A stretch of 64,000 nt of DNA, from NCBI RefSeq assembly GCF_032854445.1, contig NC_088300.1, forward strand, positions 79,773,084 through 79,837,083, read 5' to 3'. Below are positions 24,376-37,598 of this stretch, piece after piece. Positions within the stretch are counted from its first letter, which is position 1. Every line of letters begins with the position of its first letter. Source of the DNA: Liolophura sinensis (Eukaryota > Mollusca > Polyplacophora > Chitonida > Chitonidae). The notes below the pieces were generated by a model that saw nothing but the letters and a program-made list of their open reading frames with translations, did not search any database and was not told where the DNA came from. The translations under genes and the position numbers were made by a program.

Positions 24376-26002
24376 TTATACATCAGACATACATGTATGT
24401 TTGCATAAATGTAACCTAGTCTCAAATTCTACACCCAGTCATAGTATTGTATTGTCAGGGCCTTTGAATACTAAGTATATATGGATTTTAGATTTTGTCA
24501 TAAAAACTGAACTTGTAGTTTATTATGATACTGTTTTATTATAATTGTAAACACACTCTCTGTACTAGTGTATTTGTTCTGACCTGAAGGGTTCATTTAT
24601 AGTCAGTTTTTCTGTTCATGGGTATTTTTTATAATGACCTCCTAAAAACAGTAGATGATTTTTAAAAAAACTTCTGCTCCGTCTGTGTGTATGAAGGCGT
24701 GTATAGAATAAGAGCACTGGAGGAATCTGTGCTGGCCATGTTATTGCCCTTGTGACACAGAGGCTAGGCTTGCTGTATGAAGGTGGGGCAGGCCTTCTTA
24801 GAGGTTTCTCTTTGTCAGACTGGCATACAGACATACCTGTCAGGTGAGTCAGAGCAGCACTGATTGCTGCAGTCACTGCCGCACAGCCTACCCCAAATAC
24901 CATTAGTGTACATGTACATGTATGCATAGCGCATAATGTACCTGTTACCATGAGAGGGACCTTGGCACAGTGGCTATTATGTAGCATAGGTACTGCTACA
25001 CGTACTACCTGGGGAGGCTCTAATACAGGGTAATACTAAGCTTCATATAAAAACCAATCATTGGATAAACACTATTCCAGATTAAATAAAAGGCAGTCAA
25101 GACTGGAGCATGAGCCTTGTTTTGAAAGAGTATGGTGTAATACTTTCTGTGACAATACATGTACATGTAATTGGTCATTAGTGCCCATGGACTGGTTATT
25201 CCACCAATTTTCACGAAAGTCCAGGTTAATCAGTACGTGTAACTTGGGTAAAGTCGGTTGGCCCACCTGTAGTGAATGACAATCAAATAAATAAATAAAC
25301 AAACAAATAAATGTACATGTATGAGGGCTTTTGTACTTCAAGGGAATGGTCACTTGGTTGAGTGTGACACAGTCATGGCAAAATAAGCCATAACTCAGTT
25401 TTAAATGTTATACTAAACAAAACATAAAGCCAGTTTGCAGTGATTGCTCAATGCATCAAGTAGTGCAGCATTACAGACAGCAGGCCTCATGAGCTGACAA
25501 ACTGAGAAAGAAAACATGATGTTCTAATTGTTTTGTCTTGTGTGCTGCTTGTTCGTCTTGAAGTTAAAAAGTCTGTCAAAAACACAAACATGGCAATAGC
25601 AAAAAGTTGCTAGAAGATGATGCACATGTTACATGTGTCTTGTTAGCTTGTGGTGAACAAGAGGCATGCCCGACACTTACTGGTATGTGAGGTTGTGCAG
25701 CTACATGTCCATTGTATGCCTGTGGTCATTGACTTACATATCACACATGTACAAGTTAAAATTTCATATTTAGTCACGGATGAATCTTTATACATATAGG
25801 TCTGTAATTTTGCATGTTAAGGTTTATGGTACAGTGCGCATGTACCAGTACTTCTAAGGAGCACTGAATGTTGTCAGCCAGAAGTACTGATGAGATACTA
25901 ATATAAGAGTATAAGAGATGAGAAAACTCTGGCTCACAGATCACATTCAAACTGGCTATAGTGTTGCTTTCATGTGTAAACAAAATTATTGCATACGTGT
26001 AC
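24376..26002. other. Unique sequence with a possible SINE tail remnant
   Basis: No gene was seen. At about 25275-25313 there is ACAATCAAATAAATAAATAA followed by more AAAT units. This resembles the A/T-rich tail of the SINEs in this window, but too little body remains to be sure. Confidence 0.45.
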
Positions 26003-26705
26003 GTGTACATGTAGTCAGTAGTGATAGACTGATAGCCAAGTTCACACGTGTGCATGATTTGTGTTCATGGTCGGATTTAACCAGGTTACGTACACATGTA
26101 GCACAGTAGTGATAGACTGATAGCCAAGTTCACACATGTGCATGATTTGTGTTCATGGTCGGATTTAACCAGGTTACGTACACATGTAGTCAGCAGTGAT
26201 AAACTGATAGCCAAGTTCACATCTGCATGATCTGTGTTCATGGTCGGATTTAACCAGGTGACGTACACATGTAGTCAGCAGTGATAAACTGATAGCCAAG
26301 TTCACACCTGCATGATTTGTGTTCATGGTCGGATTTAACCAGGTTACGTACACATGTAGTCGGCAGTGATAAACTGATAGCCAAGTTCACACATGTGCGT
26401 GATTTGTGTTCAAGGTCGGATTTAACCAGGTGACGTACACATGTAGTCAGTAGTGATAAACTGATAGCCAAGTTCACACATGTGCATGATTTGTGTTCAT
26501 GGTCGGATTTAAGCAGGTTACGTACACATGTATTCAGTAGTGATAGACTGATAGCCAAGTTCACACATGTGCATGATTTGTGTTCATGGTCGGATTTAAC
26601 CAGGTTACGTACACATGTATTCAGTAGTGATAGACTGATAGCCAAGTTCACACCTGCATGAACGGTGTTCATGGTCGGATTTAACCAGGTGACATGTACA
26701 TCTAC
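26003..26705. repeat. 85-88-bp tandem repeat, about 8 copies
   Basis: GTTCATGGTCGGATTTAACC recurs every 85 or 88 bp (26063, 26151, 26236, 26321 and on), together with GATAGACTGATAGCCAAGTT and GTACACATGTAG. The length difference reflects CACACATGTGCATG versus CACACCTGCATG. Open minus-strand frames through it are repeat translations. Confidence 0.95.
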
Positions 26706-26861
26706 ACTGTAGTACTGAGTTATGAGCCATGGATAATAGATGAGTTGTTGTGATGAGGAAACTGCTCAGGCTGTCTCTGCCATCCTTGGCTGACCTTGCC
26801 TTACAGTACATGACTTATACCATAACAGTGTGATATAAATCAATGTGTCTGGCTTCAGCCC

Positions 26862-27145
26862 CTGGAGACCCGGTGTATCAGAGCAGGACCAGAGCAGGAC
26901 CGTGTGTACTTTTGGAGACCCAGCCTGGGGTGTATCAGAGCAGGACCAGGTGTACTCCTGGAGACCCAGCCTGGGGTGTATCAGAGCAGGACCAGGTGTA
27001 CTCCTGGAGACCCAGCCTGGGGTGTATCAGAGCAGGACCAGGTGTACTCCTGGAGACCCAGCCTGGGGTGTATCAGAGCAAGACCCTGTGTACTCCTGGA
27101 GACCCAGCCTGGGGTGTATCAGAGCAGGACCAGGTGTACCCCCAG
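26862..27145. repeat. 46-bp minisatellite, about 6 copies
   Basis: The unit TGTACTCCTGGAGACCCAGC then CTGGGGTGTATCAGAGCAGGACCAGG repeats every 46 bp (26951 to 26997). It is GC-richer than its surroundings. Three overlapping plus-strand frames result from it and are not genes. Confidence 0.95.
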
Positions 27146-27284
27146 CTCATACGTAACAGGACAAAGTATATAGATTTGCAGATTAGCCAGTCTGTCCATG
27201 TCCCTTGTACATGTCACTTACATGTATCCATGTTGCACTTGATTGACTGGTTTACTCAATGCTCTTCTTGTATTTATCTTGGTG

Positions 27285-30200
27285 AAGTAGTATGAACATC
27301 ACAAGTAAACCTGTGCATGTGGGTGATAGCAAACCAGGCTGGTGAAGTAGCATGAACATCACAAGTAAACCTGTACATGTGGGTAATAGCAATATCACCA
27401 GTAAACCTGTACATGTGGGTGATAGCAAACCAGGCTGGTGAAGTAGCATGAACATCACCAGTAAACCTGTACATGTGGGTAATAGCAATATCACCAGTAA
27501 ACCTGTACATATGGGTAATAGCAAACCAGGCTGGCGAAGTAGCATGAACATCACCAGTAAACCTGTACATGTGGGTAATAGCAATATCACCAGTAAACCT
27601 GTACATGTGGGTGATAGCAAACCAGGCTGGTGAAGTAGCATGAACATCACCAGTAAACCTGTACATGTGGGTAATAGCAAACCATGCTGGTGAAGTAGCA
27701 TGAACATCACCAGTAAACCTGTACATGTGGGTAATAGCAAACCATGCTGGTGAAGTAGCATGAACATCACCAGTAAACCTGTACATGTGGGTAATAGCAA
27801 TATCACCAGTAAACCTGTACATGTGGGTGATAGCAAACCAGGCTGGCAAAGTAGCATGAACATCACCAGTAAACCTGTACATGTGGGTAATAGCAATATC
27901 ACCAGTAAACCTGTACATGTGGGTGATAGCAAACCATGCTGGTGAAGTAGCATGAACATCACCAGTAAACCTGTACATGTGGGTAATAGCAAACCATGCT
28001 GGTGAAGTAGCATGAACATCACCAGTAAACCTGTACATGTGGGTAATAGCAAACCATGCTGGTGAAGTAGCATGAACATCACCAGTAAACCTGTACATGT
28101 GGGTAATAGCAAACCATGCTGGTGAAGTAGCATGAACATCACCAGTAAACCTGTACATGTGGGTAATAGCAATATCACCAGTAAACCTGTACATGTGAGT
28201 AATAGCAAACCATGCTGGTGAAGTAGCATGAACATCACCAGTAAACCTGTACATGTGGGTAATAGCAAACCATGCTGGTGAAGTAGCATGAACATCACCA
28301 GTAAACCTGTACATGTGGGTAATAGCAATATCACCAGTAAACCTGTACATGTGGGTGATAGCAAACCAGGCTGGTGAAGTAGCATGAACATCACAAGTAA
28401 ACCTGTACATGTGGGTAATAGCAAACCAGGCTGGTGAAGTAGCATGAACATCACAAGTAAACCTGTACATGTGGGTGACAGCAAACCAGGCTGGTGAAGT
28501 AGCATTAACATCACCAGTAAACCTGTACATGTGGGTAATAGCAGTATCACCAGTAAACCTGTACATGTGGGTGATAGCAAACCAGGCTGGTGAAGTAGCA
28601 TGAACATCACCAGTAAACCTGTACATGTGGGTAATAGCAGTATCACCAGTAAACCTGTACATGTGGGTAATAGCAAACCATGCTGGTGAAGTAGCACGAA
28701 CATCACCAGTAAACCTGTACATGTGGGTAATAGCAAACCATGCTGGTGAAGTAGCATGAACATCACCAGTAAACCTGTACATGTGGGTAATAGCAATATC
28801 ACCAGTAAACCTGTACATGTGGGTGATAGCAAACCATGCTGGTGAAGTAGCATGAACATCACCAGTAAACCTGTACATGTGGGTAATAGCAAACCAGGCT
28901 GGTGAAGTAGCATGAACATCACCAGTAAACCTGTACATGTGGGTAATAGCAGTATCACCAGTAAACCTGTACATGTGAGTAATAGCAAACCAGGCTGGTG
29001 AAGTAGCATGAACATCACCAGTAAACCTGTACGTGTGGGTAATAGCAAACCAGGCTGGTGAAGTAGCATGAACATCACCAGTAATCCTGTACATGTGGGT
29101 AATAGCAGTATCACCAGTAAACCTGTACATGTGGGTGACAGCAAACCAGGCTGGTGAAGTAGCATTAACATCACCAGTAAACCTGTACATGTGGGTAAAA
29201 GCAGTATCACCAGTAAACCTGTACATGTGGGTGATAGCAAACCATGCTGGTGAAGTAGCATGAACATCACCAGTAAACCTGTACGTGTGGGTAATAGCAA
29301 ACCAGGCTGGTGAAGTAGCATGAACATCACCAGTAATCCTGTACATGTGGGTAAAAGCAGTATCACCAGTAAACCTGTACATGTGGGTGACAGCAAACCA
29401 GGCTGGTGAAGTAGCATTAACATCACCAGTAAACCTGTACATGTGGGTAATAGCAGTATCACCAGTAAACCTGTACATGTGGGTGATAGCAAACCAGGCT
29501 GGTGAAGTAGCATGAACATCACAAGTAAACCTGTACATGTGGGTAATAGCAAACCATGCTGGTGAAGTAGCATGAACATCACCAGTAAACCTGTACATGT
29601 TGGTAATAGCAATATCACCAGTAAACCTGTACATGTGGGTATTAGCAAACCATGCTGGTGAAGTAGCATGAACATCACAAGTAAACCTGTACATGTGGGT
29701 AATAGCGACATCATCAGTAAACCTGTGCATGTGAGTAATAGCAAACCATGCTGGTGAAGTAGCATGAACATCACCAGTAAACCTGTACATGTGGGTAATA
29801 GCAAACCAGGCTGGTGAAGTAGCATGAACATCACAAGTAAACCTGTACATGTTGGTAATAGCAAACCAGGCTGGTGAAGTAGCATGAACATCACAAGTAA
29901 ACCTGTACATGTGGGTGATAGCAAACCAGGCTGGTGAAGTAGCATGAACATCACAAGTAAACCTGTACATGTGGGTAATAGCAATATCACCAGTAAACCT
30001 GTACATGTGGGTAATAGCAAACCAGGCTGGTGAAGTAGCATGAACATCACAAGTAAACCTGTACATGTGGGTAATAGCAAACCAGGCTGGTGAAGTAGCA
30101 TGAACATCACAAGTAAACCTGTACATGTGGGTAATAGCAAACCAGGCTGGTGAAGTAGCATGAACATCACAAGTAAACCTGTACATGTTGGTAATAGCAA

Positions 30201-30478
30201 ACCAGGCTGGTGAAGTAGCATGAACATCACAAGTAAACCTGTACATGTGGGTGATAGCAAACCAGGCTGGTGAAGTAGCATGAACATCACAAGTAAACCT
30301 GTACATGTGGGTAATAGCGACATCATCAGTAAACCTGTGCATGTGGGTAATAGCAAACCATGCTGGTGAAGTAGCATGAACATCACAAGTAAACCTATAC
30401 ATGTGGGTAATAGCAAACCAGGCTGGTGAAGTAGCATGAACATCACCAGTAAACCTGCACATGTGGATAATAACAAAC
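27285..30478. repeat. 60/36-bp composite minisatellite, 3.2 kb
   Basis: Two unit types alternate irregularly: a 60-bp unit (GTGAAGTAGCATGAACATCA, CCAGTAAACCTGTACATGTG, GGTAATAGCAAACCAGGCTG) and a 36-bp unit that is the same sequence with its AAACC...GTAGCATGAAC part removed (ATATCACCAGTAAACCTGTA, CATGTGGGTAATAGCA). Both periods are multiples of three and two minus-strand frames have no stop. Open frames of 1074 codons (27252-30476) and 1071 codons (27274-30489) therefore run through the whole array. They translate into 20- and 12-residue repeats. I regard this as a minisatellite rather than a protein gene. Confidence 0.95.
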
Positions 30479-32595
30479 CTAAAGTACATGTATCAAAGCT
30501 GTTTAGACAGATATAGCTAAGTGCGTCTGTTGGTTATAGTCCTGTATGAAGCTTAAGAATATGAGTGTGTGCTCTGTGATTCTGGTCACTCCATGGGTTG
30601 GGTTACGGACAGTGAATGACAGACTTTATCACTGTGTGGAGGCTTCTCCTCAGATAAAGCTGGCTTCCTTATGGGGAGGGTCAGAAGCCATCATAGATAT
30701 GTCTGCTGGAATGTGTCGGGGGGAAAAAAATACATCTAGTATGTGTTAAAGTACACTGTTAAAGACTTCAAAAAGTGATACTATATGGAATTATTTAAGA
30801 CAACATCTCAAGAAATGTTCAAACCAGAGAGGAGTTTCCTAGATAAATACATGTACATGTATGTCTTCAGTACATGATGAATGGTCATAGAATCCGATTG
30901 TGATTAAGCCATGTGGAATTGGCATACATTTAGTCAGCATAATGTATGTTAGCTTTGCAAGCCAGTGTGTAAACCAGCTGGTGAGTGACCGCTGATACAA
31001 AGCTGTCATAAGCAATTTGTACAGGGTGTTTATAACGTGGTGAAAGAGGAGGAGATTCCAGTCATGATTCACCTGTCAGCACATTGGTCACTAAACACTT
31101 CCTGGATTCTCAGAATTGGCTGGATTAGCCCGAGCATAATGGATAAATTGTCTTTAATAGTCTGTCTGAAGCGATATGGTTGTGAGACATATATCCACTG
31201 TGTCATTCAGAAATGAGAAAAGGCTGATTAAGTATGAAAAATTTATAATTACCTTTTTTATTAATTTTTAATATTAAACTTTCATGTGTTTAATGATCAT
31301 CTGAATTTTGAATTTTCTTGCGTTTAATCTAAATTTTGAAGGCACATTTCTATTAAGGAGAAAAAAATTTTGATTAAAAATTGCTGTTCATTAATTATTT
31401 ATAATTATGTATCTTACATGTATGAGTTTTTATGTCCTTGTAAGATGTTAATTTGATGCATGCGTAAATCAGTCCCACAGCCCAGGTGATTGGTAGATAC
31501 ATGTAGATCTTGATAACTTTGGCAGCAGGTCTTGTAAAGGTGTTTCTTGATGAGTATGAGGAAGTATGAACCAGCTGTAGAACACAGCAGTCACCAAGGC
31601 TTATGTTACCCAGGGGTAGTGTGTAACAGATGATGAGGTGCATGTAAACCATGTAAGGGTGAGGAGGAATGCAGAGACATCTGGGATATCCCAGCTGTCT
31701 GTTACAGGCTTGTCCCCAACGTAAACTCTGTCTGTTTGTCTCCATTCATATTAACTACAACATAAGCCAGACTGAAGGCCAGTATGGATCTGTACATCTG
31801 TCACAGTAGTCAAATATGTGCTACCGTAGATTGCATCGAGTTTAGCATAGGTTTTAAAATGTGCATCCCATGATTCCTTGTGTCTAGTTGTCTCTAATTG
31901 GACACAACTTGGGGTCATTGGGGGTCTGAGATGTGTGTTCACAGGATTGTATATACCTGTAACAAGAACAATAGACACACTCACACTTCACTGAACATGC
32001 CACTGTCAGCTCTAGTAGCTGCTACACAGCTACTGCTGGAATGCACATCTCGCCTATGGTGTGCCCAGTGAGTCGGCCAAAACATTTCAGTGAGCAACGA
32101 AACTTTGGTAGTAGTAGGTCTGCCATCACTACATTTCTTCTGCCAAGAATGCATGTTTCACGTATGGTCTGCGAGAGTTTGTTGTGCCAAAAGCGCAGGA
32201 TTGTGGTCAGACGGTGGACCGGTAACAAATAGGCATTGCAATTCTGCTCGCTGTAAATGGGTTCCGTGTGGTTCAGTAGCAAAGTCCAAAGTGGTCTCAC
32301 AAAAATAACTGTACATGCATTTCACTGAGCACGTGGCTGGATGTACATGTAAATTAGTGAACCTCTGTCTGCTAGTCTAGATTCGGTGGGAGATTTCACA
32401 ATTGTGACTATTTCAAGGGGTGGGTCAGTGAAAATAAATGCATCTAGAGTTACCTGTTAACATTTAGGCGCACCTGACTCTGAGTTCTCAGTCATGGCAA
32501 TCGGCTGTTACAACAATGCGAGAACGAGGTATATCTCTTTTCGGAAACTTTGCTGAAATGTGTTTTCTGTGTTGAACTGAAGGTACCCGATGTGA

Positions 32596-32607
32596 TTTGG
32601 CGGGAAA
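32596..32607 (+). promoter_or_regulatory. E2F-like site in CpG-rich block, copy 1
   Basis: TTTGGCGGGAAA matches the established E2F/DP consensus. It lies within the CpG-rich part of the duplicated segment. A single 12-bp match can occur by chance, and function is not shown. Confidence 0.25.
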
Positions 32608-33368
32608 ATAGAATTCTTCTGAAATAGGAGGCTAATATCTCACAGGTCATTCTGCCCCCAACTGAGACTGTGCGAAAGTGACAGATGGGGGAAATTTTAG
32701 ATCATTTTCAGCAAGACCAGTGGCCTGTTGGCCACAGACCCCCATTAGTTTCCATAAGCGACAATGTTAACGTTTAGCGCTGTAGCTCAGTCCCAAACAT
32801 TCCGTGGCCAATAAGCTTTGGTGCATACCTGGCCCAGCCTGTGAGAAAGAAGCCATAAAAATCTTGACGTAGGTTGACTGTCAAAATCTGGACCTTTCAA
32901 TGCCGGCAGCTGGGAGAGGTGCCTAGCTACACCAAGGGGACGTCACTCACAGCCTCATCACCACCTGTCTCCTTGCATCCTCTCACCCAGAATTTCAAAC
33001 TTTCATCATTAAAACTCATACCTGCCCAAAGGTTAGACAATTTCCATCATTTTGATACCAAGCATGCACCTGTACACCAAAAACTGCAGGCTGGCAGCAA
33101 AAATAGACTTGACACCCTAAAGTACACAGTATTACATTCGTACCTCTCGAAGAACGGAAGTTGCAATGGGGGTCTGTGTCCTGTTACACACAACAAACAT
33201 TTTTAATCGGGGTCTAGATGGACAAATAGGTGTATAATCACGCTTCTCTCAATCCATGCCTGGGGAGTCTACCCCATGCGGTGAGACTGCCAGCAGCTAG
33301 ACTATCACCCGGGATTACTGTACCGGTTGGGGCTGATCACACCCCTGTCATCTCGAGCAACTCAAATC

Positions 33369-33456
33369 GGCTAAACTTTACAGCCAGAAATTTTAGGCTA
33401 AATATTACAGCCAGAAATTTTCGGCTAAACTTTACAGCCAGAAATTTTCGGCTAAA
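33369..33456. repeat. 27-bp repeat, about 3 copies (copy 1)
   Basis: GGCTAAACTTTACAGCCAGA followed by AATTTTC repeats with a 27-bp period. It is included in the segmental duplication and recurs at 37092-37180. Confidence 0.9.
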
Positions 33457-33548
33457 TTCTGCGTTATTTGCGGGAAATTGTATCCTGCAGTTTTGTTTAC
33501 TAACAGGATGAGTCTAACCCTCTGTATGTATGCAACTACATAATCACT

Positions 33549-34215
33549 ACTGGTGAAGTAGCATGAACATCACCAGTAAACCTGCACATGTGGGTAATAG
33601 CAATATCACCAGTAAACCTGTACATGTGAGTAATAGCAAACCAGGCTGGTGAAGTAGCATGAACATCACCAGTAAACCTGTACGTGTGGGTAATAGCAGT
33701 ATCGCCAGTAAACCTGTACATGTGGGTGATAGCAAACCAGGCTGGTGAAGTAGCATTAACATCACCAGTAAACCTGTACATGTGGGTGATAGCAAACCAG
33801 GCTGGTGAAGTAGCATGAACATCACCAGTAAACCTGTACATGTGGGTAATAGCAATATCACCAGTAAACCTGTACATGTGGGTAATAGCAGTATCACCAG
33901 TAAACCTGTACATGTGGGTGATAGCAAACCAGGCTGGTGAAGTAGCATGAACATCACCAGTAAACCTGTACATGTGGGTAATAGCAGTATCACCAGTAAA
34001 CCTGTACATGTGGGTGATAGCAAACCAGGCTGGTGAAGTAGCATTAACATCACCAGTAAACCTGTACATGTGGGTAATAGCAGTATCACCAGTAAACCTG
34101 TACATGTGGGTGATAGCAAACCAGGCTGGTGAAGTAGCATTAACATCACCAGTAAACCTGTACATGTGGGTAATAGCAGTATCACCAGTAAACCTGTACA
34201 TGTGGGTAATAGCAA
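33549..34215. repeat. 60/36-bp composite minisatellite, second block
   Basis: The same 60- and 36-bp units as the 27285-30478 array, here only about 0.67 kb, sit between the two copies of the segmental duplication. They are preceded by an 18-bp filler (CAACTACATAATCACTAC) at the junction after 33532. Minus-strand frames of 230 and 222 codons run through it and are repeat translations. Confidence 0.95.
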
Positions 34216-37200
34216 ACCTAAAGTACATGTAGCATAGCTGTTTAGACAGATATAGCTAAGTGCGTCTGTTGGTTATAGTCCTGTATGAAGCTTAAGAATA
34301 TGAGTGTGTGCTCTGTGATTCTGGTCACTCCATGGGTTGGGTTACGGACAGTGAATGACAGACTTTATCACTGTGTGGAGGCTTCTCCTCAGATAAAGCT
34401 GGCTTCCTTATGGGGAGGGTCAGAAGCCATCATAGATATGTCTGCCGGAATGTGTCGGGGAAAAAAATACATCTAGTATGTGTTAAAGTACATTGTTAAA
34501 GACTTCAAAAATTGATACTATATGGAATTATTTAAGACAACATCTCAAGAAATGTTCAAACCAGAGAGGAGTTTCCTAGATAAATACATGTACATGTATG
34601 TCTTCAGTACATGATGAATGGTCATAGAATCCGATTGTGATTAAGCCATGTGGCATACATTTAGTCAGCATAATGTATGTTAGCTTTGCTTTGTAAACCA
34701 GCTGGTGAGTGACCGCTGATACAAAGCTGTCATAAGCAATTTGTACAGAGTGTTTATAACGTGGTGAAAGAGGAGGAGATTCCAGTCATTTTCACCTGTC
34801 AGCACATTGGTCACTAAACACTTCCTGGATTCTCAGAACTGGCTGGATTAGCCCGAGCATAATGGATAAATTGTCTTCAATAGTCTGTCTGAAGCAATAT
34901 GGTTGTGAGACAAATATCCACTGTGTCATTCAGAAATGAGAAAAGGCTGATTGAGTATGAAAAATTTATAATTACCTTTTTTATTAATTTTTAATATTAA
35001 ACTTTCATGTGTTTAATGATCATCTGAATTTTGAATTTTCTTGCGTTTAATCTAAATTTTGAAGGCACATTTCTATTAAGGAGAAAAAAATTTTGATTAA
35101 AAATTGCTGTTCATTAATTATTTATAATTATGTATCTTACATGTATGAGTTTTTATGTCCTTGTAAGATGTTAATTTGATGCATGCGTAAATCAGTCCCA
35201 CAGCCCAGGTGATTGGTAGATACATGTAGATCTTGATAACTTTGGCAGCAGGTCTTGTATACATGTTTCTTGATGAGTATGAGGAAGTATGAACCAGCTG
35301 TAGAACACAGCAGTCACCAAGGCTTATGTTACCCAGGGGTAGTGTGTAACAGACGATGAGGTGCATGTAAACCATGTGAGGGTGAGGAGGAATGCAGAGA
35401 CATCTGGGATGTCCCAGCTGTCTGTTACAGGCTTGTCCCCAACGTAAACTCTGTCTGTTTGTCTCCATTCATATTAACTACAACATAAGCCAGACTGAAG
35501 GCCAGTATGGATCTGTACATCTGTCACAGTAGTCAAATATGTGCTACCGTAGATTGCATCGAGTTGAGCATAGGTTTTAAAACGTGCATCCCATGATTCC
35601 TTGTGTCTAGTTGTCTCTAATTGGACACAACTTGGGGTCATTGGGGGTCTGAGATGTGTGTTCACAGGATTGTATATACCTGTAACAAGAACAATAGACA
35701 CACTCACACTTCACTGAACATGCCACTGTCAGCTCTAGTAGCTACTACACAGCTACTGCTGGAATGCACATCTCGCCTATGGTGTGCCCAGTGAGTCGGC
35801 CAAAACATTTCAGTGAGCAACGAAACTTTGGTAGTAGTAGGTCTGCCATCACTACATTTCTTCTGCCAAGAATGCATGTTTCACGTATGGTCTGCGAGAG
35901 TTTGTTGTGCCAAAAGCGCAGGATTGTGGTCAGACGGTGGACCGGTAACAAATAGGCATTGCAATTCTGCTCGCTGTAAATGGGTTCCGTGTGGTTCAGT
36001 AGCAAAGTCCAAAGTGGTCTCACCAAAATAACTGTACATGCATTTCACTGAGCACGTGGCTGGATGTACATGTAAATTAGTGAACCTCTGTCTGCTAGTC
36101 TAGATTCGGTGGGAGATTTCACAATTGTGACTATTTCAAGGGGTGGGTCAGTGAAAATAAATGCATCTAGAGTTACCTGTTAACATTTAGGCGCACCTGA
36201 CTCTGAGTTCTCAGTCATGGCAATCGGCTGTTACAACAATGCGAGAACGAGGTATATCTCTTTTCGGAAACTTTGCTGAAATGTGTTTTCTGTGTTGAAC
36301 TGAAGGTACCCGATGTGATTTGGCGGGAAAATAGAATTCTTCTGAAATAGGAGGCTAATATCTCACAGGTCATTCTGCCCCCAACTGAGACTGTGCGAAA
36401 GTGACAGATGGGGGAAATTTTAGATCATTTTCAGCAAGACCAGTGGCCTGTTGGCCACAGACCCCCATTAGTTTCCATAAGCGACAATGTTAACGTTTAG
36501 CGCTGTAGCTCAGTCCCAAACATTCCGTGGCCAATAAGCTTTGGTGCATACCTGGCCCAGCCTGTGAGAAAGAAGCCATAAAAATCTTGACGTAGGTTGA
36601 CTGTCAAAATCTGGACCTTTCAATGCCGGCAGCTGGGAGAGGTGCCTAGCTACACCAAGGGGACGTCACTCACAGCCTCATCACCACCTGTCTCCTTGCA
36701 TCCTCTCACCCAGAATTTCAAACTTTCATCATTAAAACTCATACCTGCCCAAAGGTTAGACAATTTCCATCATTTTGATACCAAGCATGCACCTGTACAC
36801 CAAAAACTGCAGGCTGGCAGCAAAAATAGACTTGACACCCTAAAGTACACAGTATTACATTCGTACCTCTCGAAGAACGGAAGTTGCAATGGGGGTCTGT
36901 GTCCTGTTACACACAACAAACATTTTTAATCGGGGTCTAGATGGACAAATAGGTGTATAATCACGCTTCTCTCAATCCATGCCTGGGGAGTCTACCCCAT
37001 GCGGTGAGACTGCCAGCAGCTAGACTATCACCCGGGATTACTGTACCGGTTGGGGCTGATCACACCCCTGTCATCTCGAGCAACTCAAATCGGCTAAACT
37101 TTACAGCCAGAAATTTTAGGCTAAATATTACAGCCAGAAATTTTCGGCTAAACTTTACAGCCAGAAATTTTCGGCTAAATTCTGCGTTATTTGCGGGAAA

Positions 37201-37255
37201 TTGTATCCTGCAGTTTTGTTTACTAACAGGATGAGTCTAACCCTCTGTATGTATG
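34216..37255. repeat. Tandem segmental duplication, copy 2 (unique part)
   Basis: A nearly identical copy of 30479-33532. Compared with copy 1 it lacks a few bases near 34650-34700 (GTGGCATACAT against GTGGAATTGGCATACAT) and has scattered substitutions such as GTGTGAGGG for GTGTAAGGG. The E2F-like TTTGGCGGGAAA is preserved at 36319-36330. After 37255 the sequences diverge: copy 2 continues into TACATGTAAGAATGG, while copy 1 meets the minisatellite junction. Confidence 0.95.
37092..37180. repeat. 27-bp repeat, about 3 copies (copy 2)
   Basis: This is the duplicated counterpart of the repeat at 33369-33456, with the same GCCAGAAATTTTCGGC core. Confidence 0.9.
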
Positions 37256-37598
37256 TACATGTAAGAATGGAAGCTGTACATGGGCATGTTTTGACAGTCT
37301 TCAGAGGCTTGTATACAACAGTAACATACATGTAAATTATAACATGAAGCATAATGTTCAGCCTATGTAGTTAATATAACCAAAACTAAAGGTGACCAGA
37401 TAGTCATACACATCTACATCTAAATCATCTTCTGTATAGAAATGTTGAACCACGCATGTACACTGTAAACTCCACAAGTTTGCTTACATTGAGAGGTTAA
37501 GGATTTTAAAGCTAAACATTTTCTGAGGATAACAGATCCTTCTTTATAAGTCAGTTGTGATATATTCAGTAATTCACATTATTTGCTTTTTGTTTAAT

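Larger units (their letters stand above)
30479..33532. repeat. Tandem segmental duplication, copy 1 (unique part)
   Basis: This 3.05-kb segment recurs nearly unchanged at 34216-37255. The offset is 3739 bp at the left and 3723 bp from about 31395 onward, with few substitutions and several small indels. The left part is AT-rich. The right part (about 32000-33530) is clearly CpG-richer, with an E2F-like TTTGGCGGGAAA at 32596-32607 and an ETS-like ACGGAAGT at 33154-33161. No protein family is recognisable in its open frames. It lies in what may be the first intron of the catenin gene. Confidence 0.95.

Noticed and set aside
27252-30476. A 1074-codon minus-strand open frame as a large repetitive protein gene
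   Set aside because: It is entirely made of a 60/36-bp minisatellite and a second frame is equally open. It has no signal of domain structure, splice sites or codon bias, and the open frame follows from unit lengths divisible by three.
32022-33206. Open frames of 60-110 codons in the duplicated CpG-rich block as genes
   Set aside because: Frames overlap on both strands and no family is recognised. Preservation in the second copy only reflects recent duplication, not selection.
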